A stretch of 64,000 nucleotides of DNA from Proales similis (GCA_019059635.1 JAGVRJ010000002.1:1612001-1676000), one strand, 5' to 3'. Numbered from the stretch's first letter, positions 1 to 11,964 are shown. A program made the numbers and translations. Notes: generated by a model not told the origin, from the sequence alone.

Positions 1-288
1 GGTCAAATTTTTGTCTTTCTTGCCCACTGGTTTTGGCAGATTGGTATCGAGAAAAAGTCTCAGATCCTCATGTAAAACACCCTCGGAAATGGAGTTCAGA
101 TTGTCAAGTGCATTCAAGCCTGAAGTGAACGGTGAGAAAGCAATTAACTTGACCACTGAATTAAACTTGGACAGGTCTAGAGCACTCTGCTCCACTTGCA
201 GAATGAAAGCACCTATTTCCTCAAACTCTTTAGCTCTGAACAAAGCATAGCCACTGGAGTGCTCAAAAAGCACGTAAAGTCCCGACAT
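1..288 (-). CDS. NOP56: NOP56 box C/D snoRNP core protein, N-terminal part (runs off window)
   Basis: The minus strand reads from an ATG at 288 with no stop to the window edge, giving 96 residues. The start MSGLYVLFEHSSGYALF and the later VSEGVLHEDLRLFL-type segment (here ISEGVLHEDLRLFL) match the NOP56 N-terminal domain. NOP56 is a core protein of box C/D snoRNPs that guide rRNA 2'-O-methylation in the nucleolus. The NOP domain and the lysine-rich tail must lie outside the window to the left. The gene is divergent from ARMH3, with 539 bp between the start codons, so the two probably share a promoter region. Family identity is clear. I did not resolve whether an intron falls inside this segment; none is needed for an open frame. 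Confidence 0.9.
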   Translation of the reverse strand, partial: MSGLYVLFEHSSGYALFRAKEFEEIGAFILQVEQSALDLSKFNSVVKLIAFSPFTSGLNALDNLNSISEGVLHEDLRLFLDTNLPKPVGKKDKNLT

Positions 289-827
289 TACAACTGATCT
301 AAACGAGTTGTGATTTTTCTTTTGAATATAGTTTGTAAGAAAGAAGCATTGGAAAGAGAACTCCATGTGTTCCGTCCGATTTTGAATTGAGTTACACTCC
401 GTGCGACTCGACTCATTTTGCATAAATAAGTTCTTATATTCAGACGATCTAAGCACATGGGTTTTTAGCCGTGGACATTCAAATTGACTGCTAAGCTGAA
501 CGGGTCAAAGTGGGAATCTTCCAGTAGAGTTCAGTTTACCGATCACACTACCACTCACAAATTTAAAGCCACATTTTTAAAACCGATCTCGAATTTGAAA
601 ATAAATTCGCATCTAAATAGACTTTTTCTGTTCTTATGTGAAGGCAAATATGCGCACGAGAAAAGAGCAAATTAAAGTGATTGTCAAATTCGAATTCTGG
701 ACTAATTATGCATGCAATCGCGATATTTTCTTTCTAATTGTAAGTGACACAATCGCACTCAGGTGATAGTTTTACTATTAAAAAGAATAGAAAATCAATA
801 AGCGAAAAGCTCGAGACTCGGCCGGCA
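289..827. promoter_or_regulatory. Divergent NOP56/ARMH3 intergenic region
   Basis: This 539-bp gap separates the start codons of two genes transcribed away from each other, so it should hold both promoters and both 5' UTRs. Short open frames occur here on either strand, but none resembles a protein I know. I see no clear TATA box or repeat. Confidence 0.5.
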
Positions 828-3619
828 ATGAGCGAAAAAAAGACTAAAGCGTTTAAAGAAAAGTTTGTAACAACGTATGAAACCTTCTTCAAATTCGAAG
901 ATTTCTCTACCAAGCCGGGAAATTTTTGGGATGAACTTTTTTTACTGAAGGTCTGCAATCTATCAACATGAATTTAAAATTCTGGTCTAAATTTGTATGC
1001 GATAATTTAAAGCTCAACTCGAATTTCATCGTAAGCGAATTTAGAAAATTCTCAAGCAAAGAGGAACTGATAAGATACAAGGTGAGTATCCAAGAGTTCG
1101 GTTATGAGTTTAATCATTTTTAATTTTAAAATAACTAAATCCGATTAATCCAGCGTAACATCAATGCGGTTTGCAATCATGCTATCGAGTATTCCAATAT
1201 CAACAGCAGTGACCCAATTAGAATTCATTATGCTTTGCATGTAAACAAAGAATCTATTCATTCAGACGATCATCTAACCATCGTTAATTTTAAGACCCTT
1301 TATTTGTTCACATTTTCCATCTCAGCCCCAAAGAACATTCGTCTTAAAAGCATTGAAGCCCTAGAACTATTACTCGGAATTGAAAACGCGGAATCCAAAT
1401 TAAGAGTTTGAATATTTTCGATTTATTTTCTTTGAATTTAGGACTACTAATTTATTTTGAAGCTCCTGTTCGATTCAATTTTCTTGATATTGAACAGCGA
1501 TGAGATTGCTGACGTAACGAAAACGCTCTCTCTTAAATTACTCATTATACTTGTCACAGTAAGCAAATTTAAATCAATGGCTAAAAAATAATCGAAACTA
1601 ATTGAGATCAAATAGCAAACTGAAAATTTGAGTGAAAATGTCTTCCTTGAATATTTCATGCAAAATGACAAGTTATTCGAAGTTTTCATGCAAGTAAGCA
1701 TTGTTTATTAATACTAATCGATCCAGATATGATAGCTTAGCGCTTCTCACAAGATTTTGAGTAGCCCAAGTGCTCGCATGAAATTCGGACGTGACATCGT
1801 TATTCTCCTAGCAGTCCTCAGTCAATACTGCAAATATGATTCCAAGAACCCTTTTATCATAAAACTTTCTATTCTGGATGATGAAATGGCACTCACAGGC
1901 CTAGCTCAAGTTCTCTCGTCTGTGTTTTCGGAATACAGCCAGTTTTATGAAGAAATGCGTAAAGAACAAACTGGAGAGAACTCGTGGTGGAATAGTGTTG
2001 GAAACGCACTAGGAAACATGTTTATTGGCGAAGAAGAAAGAAGAAGAGCAAACAGGTAAACAGCTATATTCAATAATTAGGCTTTTTTTTATTTAAAAAA
2101 TTGGAAGAGTCGACGTCTCAGTTCTTGTTTTATTTTACGAAGCCGTTCATTTGAATAGAACATTTGTTTCATCCCTCACTCATGCTGCTACCGAGTGTTC
2201 ACCTGAATCTGTAAATATATTGCCTGCCGAAAACCTTGAGTCGAAAGTGGTTGAACATACAAATGTTGTCCCCGAAAATCCGCCCAGCAATCTTTTGGTC
2301 ATGTTTCTTCAGTCTTGCTCGGCTACGTTACTGGAGACAAAGCTGGATACGTCAGAGGCACAAGATACAATTAAACTATTCATGCTAATTCTACTGAGCA
2401 TTAGCGAAGACCCTTACGCCAATTCACTTATTCACGATCCTAACGCAGTCTACAGTGTGAGTCTTTACCAAGCGGTCTGTCTAAATTTTTTAGCCTAGTT
2501 TTAAAGTGAACACTTCAAAAACTTGTCTTCCTTAGAAACTTCGACACCGTAAAATTAGTCCTGATAAAGTATCGATGAGTCGTCCTCTTGCTTGCGCTAT
2601 TCTAGACCTCACGGTCGAATTTATACAAAGTCACTTAATGCGAAATTTCCCGTTTGATATTTATTTGTAAAAAAGTTTCTGAAAAAAATTTATTCAAAAA
2701 CTCACAAAAATTTTAGAAAAGCAACCGGAATTATTCAAAGGCTTCTTTGCTATCAGAAAAAATTTCGAGTTCGCCTCGAATATGATTGGCAAAGTTTGTG
2801 GAACTGTATGTAGACTCTTTATCATTCGATCTCTGTTGTTTCTTTATTTCTCTGCTTAGGCCTTATAACCACCATCAAGTTCTTAACAAATCATGAAGCA
2901 ACTCTACTATCAAAAGGATTGAATATTTTTCAGCTTTACTCAAAGGTCCCGACTATTAATACGCTTCTCCATGTTTTGCTTTTAACTCAAAAATTGGCCT
3001 TTAGATGATCGTTATTTTCAATATGTTTATCACATTCGGTGACACTTTTCTTCCAAATCCTGAAAGCTATGACTTTTTATATTATGACTTATTGCGGACT
3101 CGACAAGTTTTTGAAAATCTAATCAATCTTCGTAATTTTTTTTCGTTAAACCAAATAATTTATTGGCGGATCTGACCTTTATGTTAAAAGTGAACCGTTA
3201 CTTATCTTCAAATGAGTGGAAAGAACAAATAATAGTGCTGGTCAGCCAACTCTCTAACATAAGGTAAATTTTTGAAAAATTTTGGCCGGTCTGATATTAT
3301 AGCTTGATGATTCAGATCTATTCTTAATCATTTCGGAGCCAAAATCGAAGCATGGTCATCGGAGAATCATAATGTTTCTTTGACCGAACAACAAGTTTTG
3401 GAAATTGTTAGGAATAATTATGACACCCTAACTCTCCGTTTAGAAGATGACCTTGATCTATACGAACGATTCAGTGAACAGCCAACCGAGGTGCTATTTT
3501 TTTCACAACAAGTTAGTTTATTAAATTCATTAAAATCTCTGGGTGAAATTCAAATTCGAATGGCTTCAGGTAAAACGAGTTATCCTCGAGGCAAAGATCG
3601 AAGCAGCAGATATCGCTAG
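828..3619 (+). CDS. ARMH3: ARMH3 (C10orf76) armadillo-like helical protein, multi-exon
   Basis: This multi-exon gene encodes a homologue of ARMH3, a cytosolic/Golgi helical-repeat protein known in mammals to bind PI4KB and GBF1 and to support Golgi PI4P. The first in-frame ATG (828) gives [20 protein letters not shown] followed by FWDELFLLK, matching the family N terminus. An internal exon around 1757-2056 holds [16 protein letters not shown]. The exon from about 2151 holds [11 protein letters not shown]. The last exon, from about 3320, has [20 protein letters not shown] and LYERFSEQ, then a divergent tail to a stop at 3617-3619. Introns are about 45-70 bp with GT-AG ends. Exons between 950 and 1740 and between 2520 and 3320 are shorter and were only partly resolved. 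Open frames beginning at GTG 744 are not the true start. Confidence 0.88.
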
Positions 3620-4126
3620 ATTTGACCCAATAAGCGGGCTCTCACTCAAGTCACCCTGATCTGCTCTACTCCATTCTTGATAAAAATACATTCGTTGAAC
3701 CCAGGTATATTGTGAATAAATTTAAAAAATTCACGTATAAGCTTATTTTGGAGCCCGGTGTTTAAAGCTAGTTTTTAGTTGGCGTTTAAAAGCTATTTTC
3801 AAGCTGTTGGGTCTTCTGTCTGCCTCAAAGCTAATAAATCTTTACCGGTTTTATAAAAATTGAGCTTTTAAAGCTAAACCGGACAAAATTAACACCGCCA
3901 TAACTTTCAGAAAATAAGTTTTTTTTAAAACCCACTTCAACTTTTTCGAACCACCACAAACTTTTATATTGAATCTATTAATACCTAAGTCATGTCCTCT
4001 TTTTGAGCTTCTTCCATGTAAAGCTAGTTGTGGTTGACTTGTTTACTTGTGTTTGAATATATCTGTAAAAGGGCGTGTGTGGGACTGGTAATTTAGAAAC
4101 TAAATCCAATCTTTTTTAAGCGTAGA
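3620..4126. other. ARMH3 to NNT intergenic region
   Basis: This 507-bp gap lies between two plus-strand genes. It is AT-rich, with several pyrimidine runs and imperfect repeats of the type AAAGCTA around 3760-3870. I see no coding exon. It should contain the ARMH3 3' UTR and the NNT promoter. Confidence 0.4.
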
Positions 4127-7100
4127 ATGAGTACATTTAAAAGGGCCTCTAGCGCCCTTATGAATAATGGGGGACACTTTTTCAATAAAAATTATTCGCT
4201 AGTTCTGCGGATAAATCCTCGACAATGCTTATTTATTCGTCAAAATTCAACAATAAACACGGATCAAAGCTTGAAAGGAACCGTGTTCAAAGACTTAACG
4301 ATTGGAGTGACCAAAGAGACATACTTAAATGAGAGAAGAGTTGCTGTCACTCCAGTTGTAGCCGAAACTCTAGTGAAGAAAGGATTTAAAGTGATAGTAG
4401 AAGAAGATGCAGGCAAGCAAGCAAGCTTTCCAAATGACCTTTACGAGAAGGCTGGAGCTCAAATCAGTTCATCTAGCAAAATTTACTCATCTTCCGACAT
4501 ACTGCTCAAAGTAAGAGCGCCCAAGTTGGAAGAAATTCAAAACATGCGAGATCTATCAAATCTTATAAGTTTCATTTATCCTGCTCAAAATCAAGAGCTA
4601 ATTGAAGCATTAAAAAACAAAAAAGCAACTGTGTTTGCAATGGATTGCATTCCAAGAATAAGTCGAGCTCAGGTCTACGACGCCTTAAGTTCTATGGCAA
4701 ATATTGCAGGCTATAAAGCAGTGATTGAAGCATCCAACCATTTTGGACGCTTTTTTACCGGTCAAATTACAGCAGCTGGAAAAATTCCTCCGGCTAAAGT
4801 ACTTGTTATTGGCGGCGGCGTTGCAGGATTGAGTGCAATCGGCACAGCTCGAAATCTTGGAGCAGTAGTAAGAGCTTTTGACACTCGTGCCGCTGTGAAG
4901 GAGCAAGTAGAATCAATGGGTGCTGAATTTCTAGAACTTAATTTAAAAGAAGACGGGGAGGGCCAAGGTGGATATGCAAAGGAAATGTCCAAAGAGTTTA
5001 TTGAGGCGGAAATGGCTTTATTCGCAAAGCAATGCAAAGAGGTCGATATTGTAATCACGACTGCTCTTATACCTGGAAAGCGGGCTCCTGTTCTCATAAC
5101 CAAAGAAATGATTGAATCTATGAAGCCTGGTTCGGTGGTCGTTGATTTGGCATCAGAGGCTGGAGGAAATATCCAGACCACAAAACCTGGAGAAATTTAC
5201 ACTTATAATAATGTAGTTCATATTGGTCTGACCGATTTTCCGAGTCGACTACCTACTCAATCCAGTACTCTTTATGCAAATAACATTTCTAAATTTCTGC
5301 TCTCTATCGGAGAAAAAGACCGATATTTCGTTGATTTGAACGACGAAGTTGTTCGCGGCAGTATTATTCTTAATAAAGGAGAGTTGATGTGGCCGCCGCC
5401 TAAAGTAGTGGATCCGAACCCAACAAAACCGAAGATTGATACCAAGAAGCCGTCTCAAGGGGAAGCTAAGCTAGAAAAGATCTTAACTGATAAAGACTAT
5501 TTTCAGAAATATCTCAAAGATTCCCTCACTTATACTGTCGGCTTCGGAGGACTTATGAGCCTGGGAATTGTTTCTCCCGACAGTGCATTTGCAAACATGA
5601 TTACTACTTTAGCTTTGAGTGGTATTGTTGGCTATCATACTGTGTGGAATGTCACACCTGCTCTACACTCACCCCTGATGTCAGTGACGAATGCCGTTTC
5701 CGGTATAACTGCCGCTGGAGGATTACTTTTAATGGGAGGTGGCTTGCTTCCTTCTAACACTGCTCAATGGATGGCTGCTGTTGCCGCCTTTATTTCATCT
5801 ATAAATATTACGGGAGGGTTCATAATAACACAAAGAATGCTTGACATGTTCAAGCGCCCAACAGATCCTCCAGAGTATAACTATCTCTACTCAATTCCTG
5901 CTCTTGCTGCACTCGGTATTTATGGTTATGGCTTGACAAATAATTACTCAGACATCAATAGTTTGGCTTACTTGGTTGCATCTCTATGCTGCGTTGGTTC
6001 TTTGGGTAGATAAAAATTTTTTTTCTTATATCTTATTAATAAAATCATAACATTTTTAATAAAGCTGGACTCTCAACTCAACCTACTGCGAGACTAGGAA
6101 ATGCTCTGGGCATGATTGGTGTTACAACTGGATTGGCGGCAACATTCGGTCAAGTGAATTTAACCAGTGAGCTCCTTACTCAAATGGTTTCTGTGATCGG
6201 ATTAGGAGGAGCAGTCGGAGGAATAATTGCTCGCAAAATTCCGATCACTGATCTTCCTCAACTTGTCGCAGCTTTTCACAGTTTTGTTGGGGCTGCGGCT
6301 GTTCTTACTTGCATTTCGCACTATATCGCAGAAGCTAGCCATCTTGCAACAGACCCCTCAGCCGCAATTATCAAAACTTCTCTCTTCCTTGGAACCTTTA
6401 TTGGTGGGATTACATGGACGGGAAGCTTGATTGCCTATGGAAAACTTCAAGGACTGCTTAATTCAAATCCACTTCTTCTGCCCGGGCGACATGCAATCAA
6501 TGCCGCACTTTTGGCAAGTAACCTTGGAGCTCTGGGTTGGTATCTGACCACAAATGACAGCGCTACATGCCTTTCGCTGCTTGGAGCGACCACAAGCCTA
6601 TCAGCCCTAATGGGTGTGACTCTTACTTCGGCAATTGGGGGTGCTGATATGCCGGTTGTCATAACTGTGCTCAACAGCTATTCTGGATGGGCACTTTGTG
6701 CTGAAGGCTTTATGCTTAATAATAATCTTATGACTATTGTGGGTGCATTGATTGGGTCATCAGGAGCTATCCTTTCCTACATTATGTGCCGAGTAAGCAA
6801 TATATCAAAAAATATTGAATTCTAGGCAACTATTATATACTAATATTCATATAGGCAATGAATCGATCTCTTCCCAACGTGATTTTAGGAGGATATGGAA
6901 CAGACTCAACGGGAAAAGGAAAGCCCATGTACGTTAAAAAAAAGACTTCTCTATTTAGATTCTCTAACTAATCTTTGGGGTTATAAATAGGGAAATAGTT
7001 GGAACCCATACGGAAATTAATATTGACCAAGCCGTAGAGAATATTAAGGAGGCCAAAAATATAATAATTACACCAGGCTATGGTCTATGTGTTGCTAAAG

Positions 7101-7598
7101 CCCAGTATCCGATTGCCGAAATGGTCAAATTATTACAGGAGCGAGGCAAAAATGTCAAGTTTGCGATTCATCCGGTCGCTGGTCGAATGCCTGGTCAGTT
7201 AAACGTTCTTCTCGCCGAGGCCGGAGTACCTTATGATATCGTATTGGAAATGGAGGAAATAAATGAAGACTTTGAAAAAACGGACCTCACACTAGTCATT
7301 GGTGCTAATGATACAGTAAATTCAGCGGCAGAAGAAGATCCCAATTCAATTATTGCGGGAATGCCCGTTCTTAAAGTGTGGAATTCAAAAAATGTACATT
7401 TTTGAAAGCCAAATCGGAAATTTTGCATTAACATCTTTCTGTGTTAAGGTAATCGTGATGAAGCGAAGCTTAGGAGTTGGTTATGCTGCCGTGGACAACC
7501 CAGTGTTTTTCAAACCAAATACTTCCATGCTTCTTGGAGACGCCAAAAAGACATGCGATGCCCTATTGAACAAGCTTAAACAAGATTATGAGCTCTAA
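4127..7598 (+). CDS. NNT: NAD(P) transhydrogenase, mitochondrial (NNT), 5 exons
   Basis: Five exons (4127-6005, 6065-6792, 6855-6928, 6991-7393, 7449-7598) join in frame to 1077 residues, close to the roughly 1086 of vertebrate NNT. The enzyme uses the proton gradient of the inner mitochondrial membrane to drive hydride transfer from NADH to NADP+. The first 45 or so residues are basic and Ser/Asn-rich, like a transit peptide. Domain I follows, with the NAD-binding loop [20 protein letters not shown]. Domain II then has a run of hydrophobic helices across exons 1-2, and domain III binds NADP(H) through [17 protein letters not shown] and [16 protein letters not shown]. Domain order is that of the single-chain animal enzyme (alpha then beta), not the split bacterial form. 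All four introns are 54-62 bp with GT-AG ends, and every junction falls at a position that restores the conserved protein. Confidence 0.97.
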
Positions 7599-7809
7599 GA
7601 AGATATCGATTGACTTTATCGATTGATCCCTAATTTCTTTTCCCCTATTCTTATTCGGCCACGTGCGAATTAAATTAAAATAAATGCTAATTTCTTATCT
7701 GAGCCTATACCAAGGCTCGACCCCTAATCTTATCGATGCTTGTCATCGAGCATCTTTATTTCACTGATAAGTCAACTATAATTAAAGCATCTGTGAAGCC
7801 TCTGAGGGC
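7599..7809. other. NNT 3' flank with small hairpin
   Basis: This short AT-rich spacer contains GATGCT-8 nt-AGCATC near 7735-7754, a possible 6-bp stem, and a repeated ATCGATTGA around 7605-7626. Neither has a known role. Confidence 0.25.
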
Positions 7810-8124
7810 TTAGTATGATGCTTTGAAGTGAGCCATTTTACTTTGCGAAAGTTGCTGTTTGAGATCTAGCAGTGCTCTCCATCGTTGTCTCAATGAACAT
7901 AAATTTAGCGAGATGTCAGACCGGATTTCTTTGTCTCTGGTATTCTTCGCAGATATTTGTAGCTTTGAGCTCGTGCGTTTTTTGTTTCCTGGCCAAGCAT
8001 TCCTTGAGTATCGATTTTGGCGAGTATAGATTGAAAGCAGGCGCATGTAAATTATTGTGTTCTCTCTATGGATTTTCTTTAAATTTCTTAAACTCGAATA
8101 ATCTATTGCTCTGTGCAATATCAT
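7810..8124 (-). CDS. Small basic protein, possibly CFAP97-domain-like
   Basis: A minus-strand frame from an ATG at 8124 gives 104 residues rich in Lys, Arg, Ser and Asn. The segment SSLRNLKKIHRENTIIYMRL, followed by a Tyr-Ser-Arg and Trp-containing stretch, resembles the 'SLNR-x-x-EL-x-RI-x-x-EN-x-x-ILKRL' block of CFAP97/hemingway-type ciliary proteins. The resemblance is by eye and short. The frame stays open a further 12 codons upstream, so an upstream exon is possible; another minus-strand frame at 8125-8210 also looks protein-like but has an in-frame stop. The opposite strand is open over the same bases, but its translation is Cys- and Leu-rich with no family match. The gene lies tail-to-tail with NNT. 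Confidence 0.35.
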   Translation of the reverse strand: MILHRAIDYSSLRNLKKIHRENTIIYMRLLSIYTRQNRYSRNAWPGNKKRTSSKLQISAKNTRDKEIRSDISLNLCSLRQRWRALLDLKQQLSQSKMAHFKASY

Positions 8125-8923
8125 TTTTTCTATCAATAGCCAGCATAACCCTTCAATCAAAATCTTCTAATTCAATGCAGTGGGCATCCCTTAACAACTG
8201 TCAATTTTATATTTGTTGCTAACCAAGTGCTCATCAACACATGTGAAAATGCAAATCTCGTTTTTTTAAAGCCCAATTTTTTTGACAGAATTAAGTGAAA
8301 ACAGACATGTGTCTTGAGATGTCAGTATATTTGCATATTATAGCCTATATAAACGAAAATCTTGAGGTTTAACTCACGGAAAAGAACCAAAAAGCGATCA
8401 ATAACCAAGGTCCTACGCAACTAGCATTTAACAGTCATGATGAATGGTTACTTAGCAAAATGCCAAATTCAATTGGCCTAATCGTTAAGATTTTATCTGA
8501 TATAAGTTCCTAGCGCAACCGCAATTTTCCCAGGGTCTATTCATTATTGGAAATTCTTTTCGCTTATTCTCGTAATCATGGTTAATTATAACCGTGCGAA
8601 AAAACGCTTCATGTCTTCTTTCAAAGCCTCGTTTTGCATGAAGCTGGTAAAATTATAATAATTTATTCAGTCGCTATGAATTGAAAAGCGAATAGCATCC
8701 ACGAATTAAGTACCTCATCTATACTGATTTCAAAAACCTACGCTTTCGAAGCGTATGCGTCATGTGTTACTTGATAGAACCGAGTTCGTTCCTTTAACAA
8801 TAAATTCTAGTCAACACCAATAATAGACTATGCATCCGTTTACCAATGTGGAAATCAGCTAACAGCATAAAGCGATTGAATGTTTGATTTTTTGATTGTT
8901 TTAGAAACCGATGAACACAGACA
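8125..8923. other. Intergenic region upstream of the Roquin-like gene
   Basis: I find no RING-finger exon or other convincing coding segment in this stretch. It has a 17-nt inverted repeat, TACGCTT-TCG-AAGCGTA, at 8739-8755. A pyrimidine-rich acceptor-like site (TTTTAG) ends at 8904, 19 nt before the Roquin-like ATG, and could end a 5'-UTR intron or be a trans-splice acceptor. A short ATG-initiated frame at 8911-8940 overlaps the start codon out of frame. Confidence 0.4.
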
Positions 8924-11087
8924 ATGTCAGGATTGCATAAGTTCATGGATACCGAAAATGAAGAGAAAAGAAACGCGGACACCAGCGTAGAGCTCTTGGC
9001 CAATAACTTCATGTTGCCTTATAGCGTCACGACAGGAGCGCTTCACGATCGTTGGGACCTAATATTTTCACACGAAAATGATCTACAACCATTAAATAAT
9101 GAAAAACTTCCCACAGGATTACTAAATGCTGAAGAGTTACTCATTTCTAGTGACAACAGCAAGACAGTTGATATTCAAGCAGACGATCTTGTTGATCTGC
9201 GACATGTAGTGGGTCGCCATTTCAACGAATTTTATGAGAAATACGAGTGTGTTTGCGATTTAAATCAACCCTTTTTTGCTACAAAATACGGAAAACTAAC
9301 AAAATCGATTCAACGTAAATTGGTTAATCTAAAAATACTATTATCCAACCAGCACAAAATTTATTCCAATTGTAAATACGAATGTCTTAGAAGTTTGGAT
9401 GAGATTGACGACTGTTCAAACGTTAAAGAACTGTACCAAGCATCATTGGAAAACCAAGATTATAAAAAGAAGCTTTTCAGACTCATACGTTCCTTATGCG
9501 AGCGTGTGCTCATGGAAGCGCTCGGATATTGTGATCAGTTGCATTACCAAGCCCAACAGATAGAGCAGATCAAAGCGCAAGATATTTCTAGCCCAATAAA
9601 TATAAGTAACCTCAACAATCCAACAAATAAGTTATGGAATGAGGTTCGCAATCGGGGGTGTCAATTCTTGGGACCTCAAATGCAGGATGATGTTCTTCAT
9701 TTGATACTGCATGCACTCGAGACTATGACTCGCATGTCCAGAAAGCTACTCGTTCTTTATGTAGTTTATAGACTGAAAAAACATTATCCAAAAGCATCCA
9801 AAACTAGTGTAGGTCATGTAGTTCAGCTTCTCTATCGCGCAGGTTGCTTTAAGGTGGAAAAACGGGCAAATGACTCTTCCCTTATGGAACTACGCAAAGA
9901 ATATCTAAAATTCACTTCCCTGAGGCGTCAGCATGATATGCAAATTATTCAGATCGCAATGGAAGCCGGTATCAGAATGTCTCCTGAACAATGGTCCCAA
10001 AAACTCTATGGCGATTTAGAGCATAAATCAGAAATGCAGTCCATCATTGATAAGCTGCAGAGCCAGCTCACGCTAGAAAAATTAATCGCTGATTTTTACG
10101 AAAAACTAACGCTTAGTCCAGAAGATCCTCTCTCAAAAGGATTTATAGATGTTAAAAGTGACCTCGATTTTATAGATTCTGTTGCTTTTGAAAAAAAAGC
10201 AGCAACCAACTCAGACAATAGTGACACAAGCGACAGTAGCTCTCATTCCTTACTATCTGAGGATGAATTTTCTGCAGATATGGCCGACGATGATTCAGAT
10301 CTCAAATCATCTGCGAATGAGTCAAACGAGGATAACAAAGCCCCAGTAGAGCAAGCCAAAATTGAATGGGCTCTTTTAAATACTTGCATGCAAGGAGTCT
10401 GCCGAATACTGGAGGCCTATATTGAATATTCAACCAAGATAGTGATTATTCTCAACCAAAATATAACTCTAATAAACAGTATTGCTAGCATAGTAAATCA
10501 AAATCAGGCTGTCGATAAGGGTCGCATAAACCCTTTCGAATCGATGAATAAAACTCAAAATCTAAAAAAACCGGCTCAACCTCGTATACAACCAAATTTT
10601 GTAAATGGTTTTATGTCTCCGATGAATAATCATTTACAAGCTATAAACAATCCTGCAATTTTTCGAACAAAAATTTTTATTCCCAACACAGTTGTAACAG
10701 CCCAGAACTACGGTAACTTCCAGGTGGAAGATCATTGCCCAAGAAGAGTATTTCCATTAAATCAACTAGAAAATCAAAATATGGCATATAAATGGCCTTC
10801 AAATGGTATTAGTCTAAAAGGACCAACCAATGAAACATTAAACAGTGAATTTCTGCCTCAGGTTTGTGGTGATAATTGACCTTTACTCTACTTTTTAAAA
10901 GTTTTTGTTTCATTCCAAGTCTACTAACTTGCTAAGCAACTTCAGCTTAGACTTGAATGAAATGAATTATACAAGTAAAGGAGTTAACCAATCTTTCCGA
11001 CAAAACACTTCACACAATCCAGGCTCAATAAGTAGTTTTGCCAACGTTAAACTCGGTATAATGAGTGAAAACGCGGCCAATAACTGA
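8924..11087 (+). CDS. Roquin-like ROQ-domain protein without visible RING or CCCH finger
   Basis: Two exons (8924-10861, 10902-11087) joined across a 40-bp intron give about 707 residues. The centre is unmistakably a Roquin (RC3H1/2, C. elegans RLE-1) ROQ domain: DLVDLRHVVGRHFNEFYEKY, QFLGPQMQDDVLHLILHALE, SKTSVGHVVQLLYRAGCFKV and QIVQIAMEAG-type sequence (IIQIAMEAGIRMSPEQWSQK). In animals this domain binds stem-loop decay elements in mRNA. Canonical Roquins place a RING E3 finger before ROQ and a CCCH zinc finger after it. Here the protein starts only about 85 residues before ROQ. Where the CCCH finger should be there is an acidic Ser/Asp-rich stretch (about residues 425-470), then a hydrophobic and Asn/Gln-rich tail. 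An in-frame stop lies upstream at 8912-8914. A distant 5' exon with the RING cannot be excluded. Confidence 0.85.
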
Positions 11088-11964
11088 CGCAACTCTCTTG
11101 CCGAAACAATATATATGACCTATCATGTTCAAGAAAAAGCTGGGAATTAAATTTTTGCAATCTGAACAGTTATTATAAAGAATTGCTGGTTTTAATTTCG
11201 AAATGGAGTTGCAAAGGATAAAAGAAGAGCGCAAGAATTTTTCAGGCCTAGAATTCGGAGTAAAACTAGCACATCGCAATCATTATACAATGATTTATTC
11301 GTCCAGATTATTTTTCCGAATTTGATTTTTTATTTCGGATCCTGTTTCTCCGTGGAACATTCGCCCAATGGCCAGTAAGCTTGTATTAGTTAAAACCTGA
11401 ATCCCAAATATATTCGTTGATATCTTGCATCCACTTTGCTACTTTTTATGTCTCGCAATCTGGCTTAATTAATTGTTTCAGCGAGATAGAGCATTCATTT
11501 TCATTTCATCATTTATATACCATGTTTAATAGATATTTCATGGTTTTTAGCTTTTTACTTTTCTTCTTAAGTATTACTGTAACGAACAAACATGGGATTT
11601 TTCACCCAGATCGGACGATTTTTGACTTGACTATTCTTAGATTGCTTGAAGAAAAGATTGAAAAGCGTTGATCAAATTTTTTTTGGAATGGCACTTTTTA
11701 ATACAAAAAGGCTAAAGAAGAAGAACAAACGAGCAAGATGACATGATAAATTGAGTTGAGATTTCATTCTAGTTAATAAGGGCTTCGAGCTATAGGTATC
11801 AGACATGAGGCCATTATCACCTGGCACAAAGTCATTAAAACATTTTGATATTGTTGTGAGCTTTTGGTTCAAAATTCTGAGTTATAAAAGGCTATGCGAT
11901 CCAGCGAAAGAGAATTAAATCTTTTATTGACCGGAAGTAAAAAAAAAATTTTCTAAAGCAAAGC
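11088..11964. other. Intergenic region with small ORFs only
   Basis: This 877-bp stretch has no recognisable gene. Two ATG frames look mildly protein-like: a 40-residue basic frame at 11204-11326, and a 49-residue frame at 11522-11671 with a hydrophobic N terminus resembling a signal peptide. The rest is AT-rich and contains homopolymer runs. Confidence 0.35.
11522..11671 (+). CDS. Candidate small secreted peptide ORF (49 aa)
   Basis: An ATG frame gives 49 residues. The first 21 or so (MFNRYFMVFSFLLFFLSITV) are strongly hydrophobic like a signal peptide, followed by about 28 mostly polar, charged residues ending EEKIEKR. I recognise no family. In an AT-rich genome, phenylalanine/leucine-rich frames arise by chance, so this is weak. 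Confidence 0.2.
   Translation: MFNRYFMVFSFLLFFLSITVTNKHGIFHPDRTIFDLTILRLLEEKIEKR

Noticed and set aside
744..971. ARMH3 start at GTG 744
   Set aside because: Animal nuclear genes initiate at ATG. The ATG at 828 gives the conserved N terminus, and the extra residues have no family counterpart.
4762..5181. 139-codon minus-strand open frame inside NNT
   Set aside because: It lies fully antisense to the conserved first exon of NNT and has no family resemblance; codon composition of the NNT strand explains it.
7872..8222. 116-codon plus-strand open frame
   Set aside because: Cys/Leu/Phe-rich translation without family match and without an ATG at the frame's first codon; the antisense frame looks more protein-like.
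8125..8900. A hidden RING-finger exon for the Roquin-like gene
   Set aside because: I looked for paired Cys-x-x-Cys codons in plus-strand frames between 8125 and 8900 and found no cluster of the required spacing.
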